DNA of 64,000 bases. Origin: Caldilineales bacterium (lineage in GTDB: Bacteria > Chloroflexota > Anaerolineae > Caldilineales > Caldilineaceae). The stretch covers positions 1 to 64,000 of the forward strand of contig JAAXGZ010000142.1 of NCBI GenBank assembly GCA_012271135.1. The letters are read 5' to 3'. Of this stretch, positions 28,164-37,737 are shown piece by piece (position 1 is the first letter of the stretch; each line of letters starts with the position of its first letter). The notes under the pieces are model-generated. The model was given only the letters and a program-made list of their open reading frames with translations, was not told the origin of the DNA and did no database searches. The position numbers and the translations under genes are program-made.

Positions 28164-29126
28164 TTACCCCTTGATGCCGGTCAGGGCAATGCCCTGCACG
28201 AAGATACGCTGTCCAAAGAAGAAGATGAGAAGCACGGGCAGGAGCACGATCAGGGAGACCGCCATCATGTAGTGGAAGTCCACGTGGCCGAACTGGCCGC
28301 GGAACTGATTGAGGCCCACGGCCAGTACCTGCTCCTTCTGTGCCCGGATGTAGATGAGCGGCATCAGGAAGTTGTTCCAGTTGCCGATAAAGGCGAAGAT
28401 CACGACCGTGGCCAGGGCGGGCTTGGTCAGGGGAACCAGAATCTGTATCAGGATGCGCCAGGAGGAGGCGCCGTCCAACCGGGCGGCCTCGTCCAAGTCC
28501 AGGGGTATGGTCAGGAAGAACTGGCGCAGCAGGAAGATGAAGAAGGGGAAGCCGAACCAGGGCGGCACCATCATGGGCAGCCAGGACAGGTAGCGCATCC
28601 ACAGGATGCCGCCCGGCGTGTAGTAGTCCCACCAGGGCTTGAGGAACTGCGTGATCTTGGTGAAGAGCACGTACTGCGGAATGATCAACACCTCGTTGGG
28701 CAGGAGCATGGTGGCCAGCACCAACCCGAACAGCACATTGCGGCCGCGGGCCCGCAGCCGGGCGAACCCATAGGCTGCCAAACAACAAGAGAAGAGGTTG
28801 CCCACGATGTTGTTCAACGTGATCAGCGTCGAGTTGACGAAGAAGGTGTTGAACGGCAGGTAGGCGCTCCACCCATCGGTAAAGTTCTGCCAAACAACCG
28901 GGTTGGGGATCCAGACGGGTGGATTCACGAAAATCTGCCTCGACTCCTTCAGGGACGTCGACAGCATCCACAGCAGCGGGATCAGGAACATCACCGCGCC
29001 CGGCAGGACCAGCAGGTAGATGATGGTCATGTTGAGGATGCGCCGCTTCGAGGCGCGCTGCCACCATGGGGCGACCGGACGGGCGGGGATGCCTCCCGGG
29101 GCCACGGTATCCTGCATTTGGGCCAT
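28164..29126 (-). CDS. Sugar ABC transporter permease, MalG type (locus C)
   Basis: The 320-residue membrane protein begins at ATG 29126, three bases after the previous permease stop. It has six hydrophobic segments, the EAA loop DEAARLDGASSWRILIQILVP (about residues 215-235), and ends GQRIFVQGIALTGIKG, as is typical for MalG-type proteins. It acts with the upstream MalF-type permease. It is followed 55 bases later by the doubled CRTAC-like lipoprotein gene. Confidence 0.92.
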   Translation of the reverse strand: MAQMQDTVAPGGIPARPVAPWWQRASKRRILNMTIIYLLVLPGAVMFLIPLLWMLSTSLKESRQIFVNPPVWIPNPVVWQNFTDGWSAYLPFNTFFVNSTLITLNNIVGNLFSCCLAAYGFARLRARGRNVLFGLVLATMLLPNEVLIIPQYVLFTKITQFLKPWWDYYTPGGILWMRYLSWLPMMVPPWFGFPFFIFLLRQFFLTIPLDLDEAARLDGASSWRILIQILVPLTKPALATVVIFAFIGNWNNFLMPLIYIRAQKEQVLAVGLNQFRGQFGHVDFHYMMAVSLIVLLPVLLIFFFGQRIFVQGIALTGIKG

Positions 29127-29129
29127 CGT

Positions 29130-30059
29130 CTACGTTGCGCCTTCGTAATAGACCCAGCGGCGGCTGCCCCACAATTGCAGCAGCGTCAGTGCCAGGATGA
29201 TCGTGAACAGAATCCAGGCCAGGGCCGAGGCATAACCCATTTTCAGGTACTGGAATGCATTCTGGTAGATGTAGTAGACCAGCATGTAGGTCGACGTTCC
29301 CGGTCCGCCCTGGGTCATGACGAGAATGTCCGTCAGGATCTGGAAGGCGTTGATGGTGGAAATCACGATCACAAAGAAGAGCACCGGGGACAGCATCGGG
29401 AGCGTGACGTTGCGGAACTCGTCGAAGGCGTTCGCACCATCAATGCGAGCGGCCTCGTAGAGCGACTGGGGCACGCCTTGCAGCCCTGCCAGGATGATGA
29501 TCATGTTGGCGCCGATGCCCCAGGTGCTCTTGAGGATCAGGGCCGGCTTGGACCAGGTTTGACTGGACAGCCAAGCCGGTCCGGTGTCAATCGGCAGAAG
29601 CTTGACCAGTAGGTAGTTAACCAGCCCCACGTTGGGGTTGAAGAGCCAGATCCAGAGGATGGAGATGGCCACCCCGCTGGCGATCGACGGCAGGTAGTAG
29701 ATGAGTCGCAGGAAGTAGGTACCCGGCAGGTTCTGATTCAGGAGCAGGGCCACGAACAGGGCACCCAAGGTTCCCAGGAGAACGGACCCGAAGGTGTAGT
29801 AGAAGGTGTTGTAGACGGTCTCCCAGAAGACCAGGTCCTCAACCAGCAGATCCCGGTAGTTCTTGAAGCCGATGAAGCCCGACAGGTTGAGGCCGGTCCA
29901 GTCCGTAAAGCTGAAGACCAGCGACGCGATGACGGGGCCGCCCGTGAACAGGAACAAGCCGAGGAACCAGGGCAGGATCGCGATCCAGAAATCCCGCTCC
30001 TCGCGCTGTTGCAGCGTCCGCAGGCGCTTGACCGGGCGCGCCGGTACGCTGGCAGTCAT
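29130..30059 (-). CDS. Sugar ABC transporter permease, MalF type (locus C)
   Basis: The 309-residue protein is read from ATG 30059 (MTASVPARPV). An upstream in-frame start would lie inside the hairpin region and is less likely. Six membrane segments, the EAA loop YEAARIDGANAFDEFRNVTLP, and the C-terminal RRWVYYEGAT are family features. The binding-protein gene lies upstream across a 16-bp hairpin, and the MalG-type gene follows after three bases. It should form the channel of a sugar importer whose ATPase is not encoded here. Confidence 0.9.
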   Translation of the reverse strand: MTASVPARPVKRLRTLQQREERDFWIAILPWFLGLFLFTGGPVIASLVFSFTDWTGLNLSGFIGFKNYRDLLVEDLVFWETVYNTFYYTFGSVLLGTLGALFVALLLNQNLPGTYFLRLIYYLPSIASGVAISILWIWLFNPNVGLVNYLLVKLLPIDTGPAWLSSQTWSKPALILKSTWGIGANMIIILAGLQGVPQSLYEAARIDGANAFDEFRNVTLPMLSPVLFFVIVISTINAFQILTDILVMTQGGPGTSTYMLVYYIYQNAFQYLKMGYASALAWILFTIILALTLLQLWGSRRWVYYEGAT

Positions 30060-30084
30060 GGCAAATGCGGTTGCACCACCGGCT

Positions 30085-30122
30085 GGGGATGCCGTGCAGG
30101 CCAATGCCTGCACGGCATCCCC
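30085..30122 (-). promoter_or_regulatory. Hairpin between binding-protein and permease genes (locus C)
   Basis: A perfect 16-bp stem (30085-30100 with 30107-30122) has a 6-base loop CCAATG. It lies 17 bases after the binding-protein stop and about 26 bases before the permease start. Such hairpins between binding-protein and permease genes commonly stabilise or partly terminate the transcript, so that far more binding protein is made. Loci D and F have the same arrangement. Confidence 0.8.
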
Positions 30123-30138
30123 ACAATCAAATCACAAA

Positions 30139-31476
30139 TCAGGACATGCGCTCAGCAGCATCCGCGAAGGCCGCATTGGCCTCCTCCACAATGCCGGTGA
30201 TGGCGGATTCCACATCGATTTCGCCGCTCCGCAGGAGCGTCTGGTAGCGGCCCGTGATGTCCAGCAGCTGGGGTGCGGCCAGCGTCTGGTACGGCCGTCC
30301 GGTCACGGCGTAGTTCTCCAGGGCGTGCAGGAAGTAGTGGGCATTGTCGGAGGCCGGTTCCGAATCCAGCCAGGACTGGTAGGCGTCGGCGCGGGCTGGG
30401 CTACCGCGTCCGGAACTGCCCCACATGAACTCCATGCCTTCCGTGCTCAAGTAGGAGCTGAGGAAGCGCCAAGCCGCGGCCGGGTTGCCGCTGTTCTTGG
30501 TGATGCTGAAACCGGAGCCGAAGGAACCGCAGCTCTGCCCGGCGGGTCCGGCCGGCCACGGCGCCACGTCCCAGGCATAGTTGGCGAACGCATATTGTGT
30601 TGGAGTGCTCCAGGAGGCAAATAGCGACATACCGCACTGGCCCGCGATCCAGGCATTCTGCTCGAAGGCCTCGGATTCGGCCGGAGTCGGAGCGGCACCG
30701 TGCTTGTGAATCAAATCAACCCAGATCTGGACTGCCACGCGCGCTTCCGGCGTATCCAGCTCGATGGCGGTCTCCTCATCGTTGTACAGGTTGGCCCCGT
30801 AGGTGTTGAGCATGTTGCGGTTGGTGCCGTTTCCGAAGTTCGGCATGTCTCCGCGCCACCCCCAGATCGGGATGTCACCCTCGGTGTTGGTCAGGGCAAT
30901 TGAGGTCTCGACCAGATCTTCAATGGTCCAGTCCTCGGAGGGATAGGCCACTCCCGCCGCATCAAAGATGTCCTTGTTGTAGCCAAGGATGATGGGGCCA
31001 TGGTCGTAGGGAATGCCGTGTTGTTCCCCTTCGAACCGATACAGGCGCAGGGCTTCCTCCCAGACGCCGGCGACGTTGAAACCGGGATCGGCGTCAATGT
31101 GGGACTGCATCGAAACCGTAATGCCCTCGAAAGCCCAAGGGAAGGCGCGGCTACCGTGGACATAAATGATGTCCGGCAGCGTATCCGCCGCGGCCCAGGT
31201 CGGCACGACCTGGTTGTGGTCGGACCAGGTGTTGTAAACCGGTTCCAGGATGATGTCGGGATTCTCCTCCATGAAGTTGGCGTCGAATTCCTGCTGGGTG
31301 GTCTGGAAGGCGGCCTCCCAGGTCAGGGCTGTGGAAACGGTGACCGACTCGGCGGTCATGCCGCCCGAATCGGCCGCAGGCGCCGTCGGTGGCGCGCAGG
31401 CTGCCAAGGCTGCCGCGCCCGCCGCCACACCGCTGAAGGCCAAGAACCGCCGTCGGCTCAAAGTCGTGGAAGCCAC
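30139..31476 (-). CDS. Sugar ABC substrate-binding lipoprotein, Tat-exported (locus C)
   Basis: This 445-residue protein starts with GTG at 31476, with AGGAGGAG six bases upstream. The N-terminus has the twin-arginine motif SRRRFLAFSG, a hydrophobic stretch and a lipobox AALAAC, so it is exported folded and lipidated. The two-lobe CUT1 binding fold is supported by GPIILGYNKDIFDAAGVAYP (about residues 160-180) and the closing-lobe region around GSGFSITKNSGNPAAAWRF. It heads an operon with two permeases and a CRTAC-like lipoprotein. The ligand is unknown. Confidence 0.92.
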   Translation of the reverse strand: MASTTLSRRRFLAFSGVAAGAAALAACAPPTAPAADSGGMTAESVTVSTALTWEAAFQTTQQEFDANFMEENPDIILEPVYNTWSDHNQVVPTWAAADTLPDIIYVHGSRAFPWAFEGITVSMQSHIDADPGFNVAGVWEEALRLYRFEGEQHGIPYDHGPIILGYNKDIFDAAGVAYPSEDWTIEDLVETSIALTNTEGDIPIWGWRGDMPNFGNGTNRNMLNTYGANLYNDEETAIELDTPEARVAVQIWVDLIHKHGAAPTPAESEAFEQNAWIAGQCGMSLFASWSTPTQYAFANYAWDVAPWPAGPAGQSCGSFGSGFSITKNSGNPAAAWRFLSSYLSTEGMEFMWGSSGRGSPARADAYQSWLDSEPASDNAHYFLHALENYAVTGRPYQTLAAPQLLDITGRYQTLLRSGEIDVESAITGIVEEANAAFADAAERMS

Positions 31477-31717
31477 GATGTCTCCTCCTATTCAATTGGA
31501 ATTGGCTTGGGCCGCTATGATAGCCCGTTCGGTCGCCAGACCCAGAATCTGCGTTGCCGTTTCGGCTGCACCGGTTGCCGGGCGGAGCATATCGTGTGGT
31601 TTTGGTCCACCACCCCGAACTTGAGCTAATGACGAACCTTCCGGATGCCCACCCCCAGCGACTGGGTTGATGGAGATGACAGCCCGCAGGGCATCTCCGC
31701 ATGGAGGCAAGCGACGA

Positions 31718-33361
31718 ATGAACTTCAAACTCGGCTCTCTGGCACCAGTGCTGGCTCAGGCAGAGGCCCATCTCGAAAGGGAGCGAATAGTGTCTCGCAT
31801 CTGGTCGCGAGATCACACCGTCTGGGCCGACACCGACACCGAGATCGCCGACCGCTTGGGCTGGCTGGACATTCACCGCCGCATGGTCGGCAAGGCTACG
31901 GAACTGACGGAATGGGCCCGAGCCTTGGTGGACAAGGGGTTCCGTCAGGCTGTCCTGATTGGGATGGGTGGCTCCAGTCTGGCCCCGGAGGTATTTGGCG
32001 AGCTGTGTGGGTGTTTGGAGCGGGGACTCGAACTGCTCATTTTGGACACCACGGATCCCGAACAGATCGCCTCGCTGGAAGAACGGTTGGATTTGGCGGC
32101 AACCCTGTTTGTGGTGGCCACCAAGTCAGGCGGTACCGTCGAAACGCTCTCCGGCTACCAGTACTTTCGGGCCAGGCTCACAGAACAGGAGGGGGGTCAG
32201 CCCCCGGGCGAACACTTCGTTGCGATCACGGATCCCGGTAGTAGTCTGGTCGACTTGGCCCGGGAAACGGGGTTCCGCCGAATTTTCGAGAACGATCCCA
32301 ACATCGGTGGCCGGTACTCCGCGCTGTCTCTGTTCGGGCTGGTGCCGCTGGCTCTGGCCGGAGGCGATGTCGGCAGTCTGTTGGCCCAAACCGAACCCTT
32401 TGCCCAATTGGCAGAGCGTCCGGCTGCCGACAACGATGCGGCCCGGTTTGGGATGTTGATGGGCCGCCTGGCCTTGGCAGGCAGGGATAAGCTGACCATC
32501 CTGCTTCCTCCGGCCCTGGCTTCCGTGGGGGACTGGATCGAACAGTTGATTGCCGAAAGCCTGGGCAAGTCCGGCCGGGGTATCGTGCCTGTGTTGGGCG
32601 AGGGTGCCGACGATGTGGCTTATTTCGGTAACGATCGTTTTTGCGTGGCGGTCGTGCCCTGCGCACCGGACGGGAGCCTGGACGCGGCCATGGCCGCGTT
32701 GGCGGACCGTTGTGTGGAGGCTGGGCATCCGGTCGCCGTGATGCCCTTTGCCGGGCCCGAGGACTTGGGCGGCCACTTCTTCTTCTGGGAGTTCGCGACT
32801 GCCGTGGCCGGCCACGCCTTGGACGTCCACCCGTTTGATCAGCCGGATGTCGAATCGGCCAAGGTCGCTGCACGGGCGTTCGTCGCTGCCTATGAGCGCT
32901 GCGGCGTCTTGCCGGAAGGACAGACCGTGGAGGCTTCGCCGCGAGTCCTGGCCGAATTCCTGGCGTCGGCTGCACAGGGGGACTACCTGACCATCCAGGC
33001 CTATCTGCCGGCCAATCCGGACAATCGGCAGACCTTGGAGGCCTTGCGCCGCAGTGTCGCCCACCGCCTTGATATTCCGGTCACTGTTGGATTCGGCCCG
33101 CGTTTCCTCCATTCCACCGGGCAGCTACACAAGGGGGGTGCCGCCAACGGCCTGAACCTGCAGTTGGTGCGCCGGGTGGACCCGACCACGGACCTGCCCA
33201 TCCCAGGATCTTCGGGGGGCTCGGACGGCATGACCTTTGGCACCCTGCAGCGCGCTCAGGCCTTGGGCGACGGAGAAGCCCTTCGGAACGGTGGACGCAG
33301 GTTGCTGACCCTGGAACTGGGAGCCGATCCGGCCGCAGCCTTGGCGAGCCTGCTGTCCTGA
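31718..33361 (+). CDS. pgi: Glucose-6-phosphate isomerase
   Basis: This 547-residue cytoplasmic enzyme interconverts glucose-6-phosphate and fructose-6-phosphate. The first SIS domain contains LIGMGGSSLAPEVF (about residues 80-93) and the phosphate-binding segment VVATKSGGTVETLSGYQYF (about 130-150). A second SIS domain follows. It resembles the isomerase half of transaldolase-isomerase fusions more than the classical E. coli enzyme. No transaldolase domain precedes it: the region upstream is the promoter of the divergent locus C. The ATG at 31718 (MNFKLGSLAP) was chosen because upstream codons look non-coding. Confidence 0.85.
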   Translation: MNFKLGSLAPVLAQAEAHLERERIVSRIWSRDHTVWADTDTEIADRLGWLDIHRRMVGKATELTEWARALVDKGFRQAVLIGMGGSSLAPEVFGELCGCLERGLELLILDTTDPEQIASLEERLDLAATLFVVATKSGGTVETLSGYQYFRARLTEQEGGQPPGEHFVAITDPGSSLVDLARETGFRRIFENDPNIGGRYSALSLFGLVPLALAGGDVGSLLAQTEPFAQLAERPAADNDAARFGMLMGRLALAGRDKLTILLPPALASVGDWIEQLIAESLGKSGRGIVPVLGEGADDVAYFGNDRFCVAVVPCAPDGSLDAAMAALADRCVEAGHPVAVMPFAGPEDLGGHFFFWEFATAVAGHALDVHPFDQPDVESAKVAARAFVAAYERCGVLPEGQTVEASPRVLAEFLASAAQGDYLTIQAYLPANPDNRQTLEALRRSVAHRLDIPVTVGFGPRFLHSTGQLHKGGAANGLNLQLVRRVDPTTDLPIPGSSGGSDGMTFGTLQRAQALGDGEALRNGGRRLLTLELGADPAAALASLLS

Positions 33362-33462
33362 GACCGGAAGGGCATCAACACCGGTAATTGCCGCCAGCAA
33401 GGCTGTAGGCTGTTTCAAGTGGAGCATGTGTCAGGGCGAGATTTCCAAGCACAATCTTTAGC

Positions 33463-34080
33463 ATGGCCGAAATGCAACCCGGGTCCAACCCGGACAGCAA
33501 TCAGGAAGCCGGAGCAGCCGACTCGCTGTTTGAATACTGCCTGGCCCTGATTGACCGCTACCTGGCGCGGATCATTGCTGCCGTCCTCCTGACCGCGGTC
33601 GCGATCGTGGCCGGCACGCAGTTGGCGACTGCCGAAAGCTGGGTGCTGTTCGGCGGCGTGATGGCTGCGGTAACGGTCTGGCTGGCGGCCCTGCAGCAAC
33701 GGCGGGACGGCTTTGGTTCGCCCATGTTCATCCTGGTCAGTCTGTGTTGTCTGGCCGGTGCCACTCTGGGGCATATGACTCCGCTGACCGGTTTGGTGTG
33801 CATCGTCCTGCTGCTGGCCGCCTGGGATCTCCACCACCTGGCTTGGCGGATGTTCAGCCTGACCGAATCAATCGATCCGGATGCCTACTTGACCAGGCAC
33901 CTCCTCCGTCTGGGCGCCGTGTTGGGAGTAGGCCTGATTCTGGCGCTCATTCCGCTGCAGGCCACCTTCAGCCTGCCGTTCGTGCCGACCCTGGCCCTGG
34001 CCATCGCCTGCTGTGCCCTGCTGTTCTGGGCGATCAGCGGCGCCAGAAAACTGAGCGGCGGCTCGCCCGAGGGCGATTGA
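33463..34080 (+). CDS. Hypothetical membrane protein with about five membrane segments
   Basis: The 205-residue protein has a short acidic N-terminus (about 25 residues) then hydrophobic segments near residues 37-55, 60-77, 85-100, 103-120 and 147-190. No domain could be recognised. It lies 100 bases after the isomerase gene on the same strand and convergently with the epimerase gene, leaving only 14 bases between the stops. It may be co-transcribed with pgi. No function is proposed. Confidence 0.7.
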   Translation: MAEMQPGSNPDSNQEAGAADSLFEYCLALIDRYLARIIAAVLLTAVAIVAGTQLATAESWVLFGGVMAAVTVWLAALQQRRDGFGSPMFILVSLCCLAGATLGHMTPLTGLVCIVLLLAAWDLHHLAWRMFSLTESIDPDAYLTRHLLRLGAVLGVGLILALIPLQATFSLPFVPTLALAIACCALLFWAISGARKLSGGSPEGD

Positions 34081-34094
34081 CCGCCGCCCTGGTC

Positions 34095-35186
34095 TTATGC
34101 CTCCGACCTGGCCTGCCAGCGCACGCCGGTCGGAATTACGTCGGTTTGCTCCCCGCGAGCCATGGCTTCGGCCGTGGCCAGGATGCTGTGGAAGTCGTGC
34201 TCCGGCTCGTAGCCCAGGATGGACCGGGTTTTGCCCAGATCCAGCTCGAAGTAGTTGGGCGACGGGATTTTGGCGGTCACGTACTCCATGTCGTGCCGTT
34301 CCGCCAGCCACGGGACGAGCTCCGCCCAGTCCAGGATGGCAGCCCCTCCCAGGTTCATTTCCTGTCCCACTGCCGCCTCCGCATCCAGTGCCAGCGACAG
34401 GCCCAGGGCGATGTCGCGCACGTCGGTGTAGTGCTGTCGGAAGGGCACGCCGTTGGGATTCAGGGAAAGCAGCAGCTTTTCCTCCCCCGTCCAGAGGCTG
34501 CGGATGTGGTCCAGCATGGCCTGCTCCGCCGGGTCCGGGCTGTGCTGGTCGCTCCAATCCTGATGGGCTGAACTTAACAGAAACAGGGGCGGCAGGCCGT
34601 CCGCGTTCAGGAACTCCGACGGTTCGATGATGGTGGTGAAGCGGAAGGAGACCGATGGCACACCGTACTGGTGGTGGTAGGACATGGCCAGCTGTTCGCC
34701 GATGCGCTTGGTCAGAAAATAGGGCATCTGCAGGTACGGGGAGACATCCGTCTCGCGGATGGCGTTGGCGAAGTAGCGGCTCTCGCGCCCCTCGAGGTGG
34801 GGGCTGCGATCCGTCAGATGCCAGTAGATGGCCTCGGTGCAGGCGTAGACGAAGCGGTGCAGGTTGGGGCACTGGTCGCGCACCGCTTCCAGGAGGTTCA
34901 GGGTCCCGCCACCGTTAATGGCCAGGTAGTCGCGGTTGTCAAACGGACCGCCGAAGGCCGCGGCCAAGTGGTAGATGGCGTCCATGCCGTCCACGGCCTG
35001 TTGGCAGTCGGCAAAGCTGCGCAGATCCCCCTCGATCGTCTCCACCCGCTCGAATCCCGCCAGCTTGCCGGCGCGGCCGGCATCGCCCGGATACACAAAG
35101 GCGCGCACGTTGTGTCCGGCCGCCAGCAGGCGACGAGCCAGGTTCGCGCCAACGCGGCCTGTGCCGCCCGTTATCAATATGTTCAT
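34095..35186 (-). CDS. NAD(P)-dependent epimerase/dehydratase (extended SDR)
   Basis: This 363-residue protein is read from ATG 35186 (MNILITGGTG). The Rossmann motif TGGTGRVGANLARRLL is at residues 6-21, AIYHLAAAFGG marks the NAD-binding region, and the catalytic Tyr-Lys pair is in YFLTKRIGEQ (YxxxK). The order is that of extended short-chain dehydrogenases acting on nucleotide sugars or related polyols. The C-terminal half is divergent, so the substrate cannot be named. It stands alone on the minus strand. Confidence 0.85.
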   Translation of the reverse strand: MNILITGGTGRVGANLARRLLAAGHNVRAFVYPGDAGRAGKLAGFERVETIEGDLRSFADCQQAVDGMDAIYHLAAAFGGPFDNRDYLAINGGGTLNLLEAVRDQCPNLHRFVYACTEAIYWHLTDRSPHLEGRESRYFANAIRETDVSPYLQMPYFLTKRIGEQLAMSYHHQYGVPSVSFRFTTIIEPSEFLNADGLPPLFLLSSAHQDWSDQHSPDPAEQAMLDHIRSLWTGEEKLLLSLNPNGVPFRQHYTDVRDIALGLSLALDAEAAVGQEMNLGGAAILDWAELVPWLAERHDMEYVTAKIPSPNYFELDLGKTRSILGYEPEHDFHSILATAEAMARGEQTDVIPTGVRWQARSEA

Positions 35187-35539
35187 GGCAGGGATTCCAA
35201 ACAAAATGCTGAAGGGACAAACGCTGTCCCGGCCGGCGCCGGACAGCACTGTAACCAACATAATAGGCTACTGCACGTCTATCCGGCTGAACTTCAAGTT
35301 TGGTCACCTCCCAGCAATCGCTGCCGGAATCCTTCGCTCATCTCTTCGATTTACGCACCTGGCGCAAGTCACGGATCCTGTCTGATGGGAGCGCTCTTGC
35401 ACTCGGCGGCCGCTGGGGACCGCTGCCGTTGGCGATCATGCTTGAGCTGGACTGTGTACAACTTGACGTCGGGTTTGGCCTGCCGACGGTCTGACGTGCG
35501 CCGAGATGGCGTGTGTTACAACATGGGTGTACCCGAGTT

Positions 35540-35740
35540 GCCCACCGCCATGTCCACCCTGTCCCTGGTCAACCGCATCACCCGTCTGACCACCGAGGTC
35601 GAAGGGAACGGAGAACCGGAGGGTGGCAGTCGTGACCGAGCTGGCCTCCCTGCGGGAGGAGAACGCCGATCGGCGGCGACAACTCCCTCGGCACAGTGGC
35701 AACTGCGGTCAGCCCTCCTCGCAGGACGAGTCGTGCCGGC
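35540..35740 (+). pseudogene. N-terminal remnant of an IS66-like transposase
   Basis: The plus-strand translation ELASLREENADRRRQL, followed by RHSGNCGQPSSQDE, matches the coiled-coil start of IS66-type transposases (LREENAELRRRLGQNSxNSSKPPSSD). Nothing of the catalytic part remains, since the M20 peptidase gene starts shortly after. Family assignment by motif only. Confidence 0.5.
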
Positions 35741-35811
35741 ACAATCGAGAACCTCTGCCGGCGCGTAACACCGAAAGATCACACCATTGTTGGTTTTCAG
35801 GAATAAACACC

Positions 35812-36969
35812 ATGGTTCGAAGCGAGGCCCTGCAACAGTATTTTCTTCAGGCGGAAGACGCGATTCTCTCGTCCATCAAAAGTCTGGTTGAACAGGAAAC
35901 ACCGAGTACGGATGTTGGCCGGTTGGACTCGTTTGCCGAGTACCTGTGCACCATGTTTGCGCCGATCGCTGATCAGGCCGAGATCATCCAAGTTCCCAAC
36001 GGCGGCAACCATGTCCGGGTACAGTTGCACGCCAAGTCCCCGAAGCTGCCTCCGATTTTGGTCCTTACCCACTTCGACACGGTGTGGCCTGTCGGTACTC
36101 TTGAACAAATGCCATTTCGGCAAGGTGAGGATGGGAAGACCTATGGTCCGGCCATCTTTGACGTGAAGAGCAGCATCGCCATGATGGAGCATATCTTTAG
36201 GGCCTTCAAAGACCTGAATCTGGAACCAAACCGACATGTAGTGCTGTTGGCAACCGCGGACGAGGAGGTGGGCAGCACTACTTCAATGCCATTGTTGGAA
36301 TACGAGGCAAAGAGAGCAAACTGCGTCCTGGTTCCAGAACCCCCGTTACCTGGGGGCGTGCTCAAGACCGCACGCAAGGGCAGTCGGATGATGGACATTC
36401 ACATTGGCGGCATCCCTGCACACTCTGGACTCGAAATCGAGAAAGGGGTCTCAGCCATCGAAGAAGCTGCACATCAAATCCTGATCCTTCAGGCGATGAC
36501 CAATCTCGAAGCTGGATTGACCGTAAATACCGGCATAGTGCAGGGCGGAACAAACTCCAATGTGGTTGCACCACACGTAGACATGCAAGTCGATGTACGT
36601 GCTTGGACTCGGGAAGACCTTGCATCTGCAGTAACCCGAATACAAAACCTTTCAACCAAGCTGCAAGGCACCACCATTCACGTTAGCAGCAAGCGTGGAC
36701 GACCTCCACTGGAGGAATCAGTCACGCTGCCTGTGTTCGACAAGGCGAGAGAGATAGCCTCACGTCTGGGCATCGATCTGGCCAGGGGCCGTACCGGTGG
36801 CGGTAGTGACGGAAATTTGATTGGTGCTCTTGGCGTGCCAACACTGGACGGTCTGGGTGTACCTGGTGCAGGGGCTCACGCGATCCACGAACACATTGAG
36901 ACGGAACAATTGATTCCACGAACGTGGCTGATTTCGGAATTGATCCTCAACCTGGCGGTTGACAACTAA
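35812..36969 (+). CDS. M20-family metallopeptidase, carboxypeptidase G2-like
   Basis: The 385-residue protein is read from ATG 35812; upstream in-frame sequence belongs to transposase debris. Zinc-ligand motifs are present: LVLTHFDTVWP (His/Asp), TYGPAIFDVKSS (Asp), ATADEEVGST (Glu-Glu, catalytic base and ligand) and GAHAIHEHI near the C-terminus. The dimerisation (lid) domain lies between about residues 185 and 295. The closest named relatives are glutamate carboxypeptidase/CPG2 enzymes that cleave C-terminal amino acids or acylated amino acids. IDVKSS replaces the common GxxDMKG. There is no signal peptide, so it is probably cytoplasmic. A decayed IS630 element lies just after the stop. Confidence 0.88.
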   Translation: MVRSEALQQYFLQAEDAILSSIKSLVEQETPSTDVGRLDSFAEYLCTMFAPIADQAEIIQVPNGGNHVRVQLHAKSPKLPPILVLTHFDTVWPVGTLEQMPFRQGEDGKTYGPAIFDVKSSIAMMEHIFRAFKDLNLEPNRHVVLLATADEEVGSTTSMPLLEYEAKRANCVLVPEPPLPGGVLKTARKGSRMMDIHIGGIPAHSGLEIEKGVSAIEEAAHQILILQAMTNLEAGLTVNTGIVQGGTNSNVVAPHVDMQVDVRAWTREDLASAVTRIQNLSTKLQGTTIHVSSKRGRPPLEESVTLPVFDKAREIASRLGIDLARGRTGGGSDGNLIGALGVPTLDGLGVPGAGAHAIHEHIETEQLIPRTWLISELILNLAVDN

Positions 36970-36979
36970 CGACCAAGCG

Positions 36980-37501
36980 TATGGTCCCAATAAGTTTGGA
37001 GGTGTCGGTTGTGCTTTGACCTGCCGGAAGGCGTGGTCCGCAGCGGCCATCAACTGACTGGTGGCGGTGAAGGTGTGGCAGGGCATGGCCTGGTGCTTGG
37101 ACCCGTCTGAAGACCCGTTCGCTGGCGTTCAACTCGGGGCTGTAGATCGGCAGATACCCGAGATGGATGCCCAGCACCTTCCGTTCCGGCTGCGTGGCCT
37201 TGATCCCCTTGCTGTGGTGGGCGGAGGTGTTGTCCAGGACCACCACGCGCGGGCGGTCGCCGGGCCGGGCGTGGCACAGGCTGGCGACGAAGTGTGTTGC
37301 GCGCTAGGTGAAGGGGCCGTCCACCTGCGTGCCGGGGGCGGCCAGGGCCGGTACCTTCAGGCCCCGGTCAAAGGGCAGCAGGCACTCCACCCGGTCCCGT
37401 TCGCGGGAGTGCCGCGTCAGATTTCGGCACAGGGTCCGCAACTCCTGGCACTGGCAGGGGGTGTGCGAGACGCACAGGGGCGCGGACATGGCCAAGGACA
37501 C
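36980..37501 (-). pseudogene. Decayed IS630-type transposase
   Basis: Minus-strand pieces in different frames read in order: DRGLKVPALAAPGTQVDGPF with a stop, then VVVLDNTSAHHSKGIKATQP and YLPIYSPELNASERVFRR, then AMPCHTFTATSQLMAAADHAFRQVKAQ. This is the C-terminal half of an IS630 transposase, with the second Asp (VLDN) and the Glu (SPELNASE) of the DDE site, broken by frameshifts. Its end lies about 10-20 bases after the M20 gene stop. Confidence 0.75.
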
Positions 37502-37737
37502 CGTACAGGAACAAAAGCTGTGTCATAGCCGAAACCGCTAAGTAATCCATGCCAAGCGCTTACGACAGAGGATCAGAATCGTGGCGAAACCTACGCCTGC
37601 CAATACCCATTCAGTGAATGATCCTGTACGACAGCTGCCCGCATCGGTCCTTGCGACACCAATCCGTGGCCGGACTACAACTCCCTTCCTCGTGCCTGTC
37701 TGTGAACTTCAGCGTGGGTAACCGGATGCCGGTTGCT

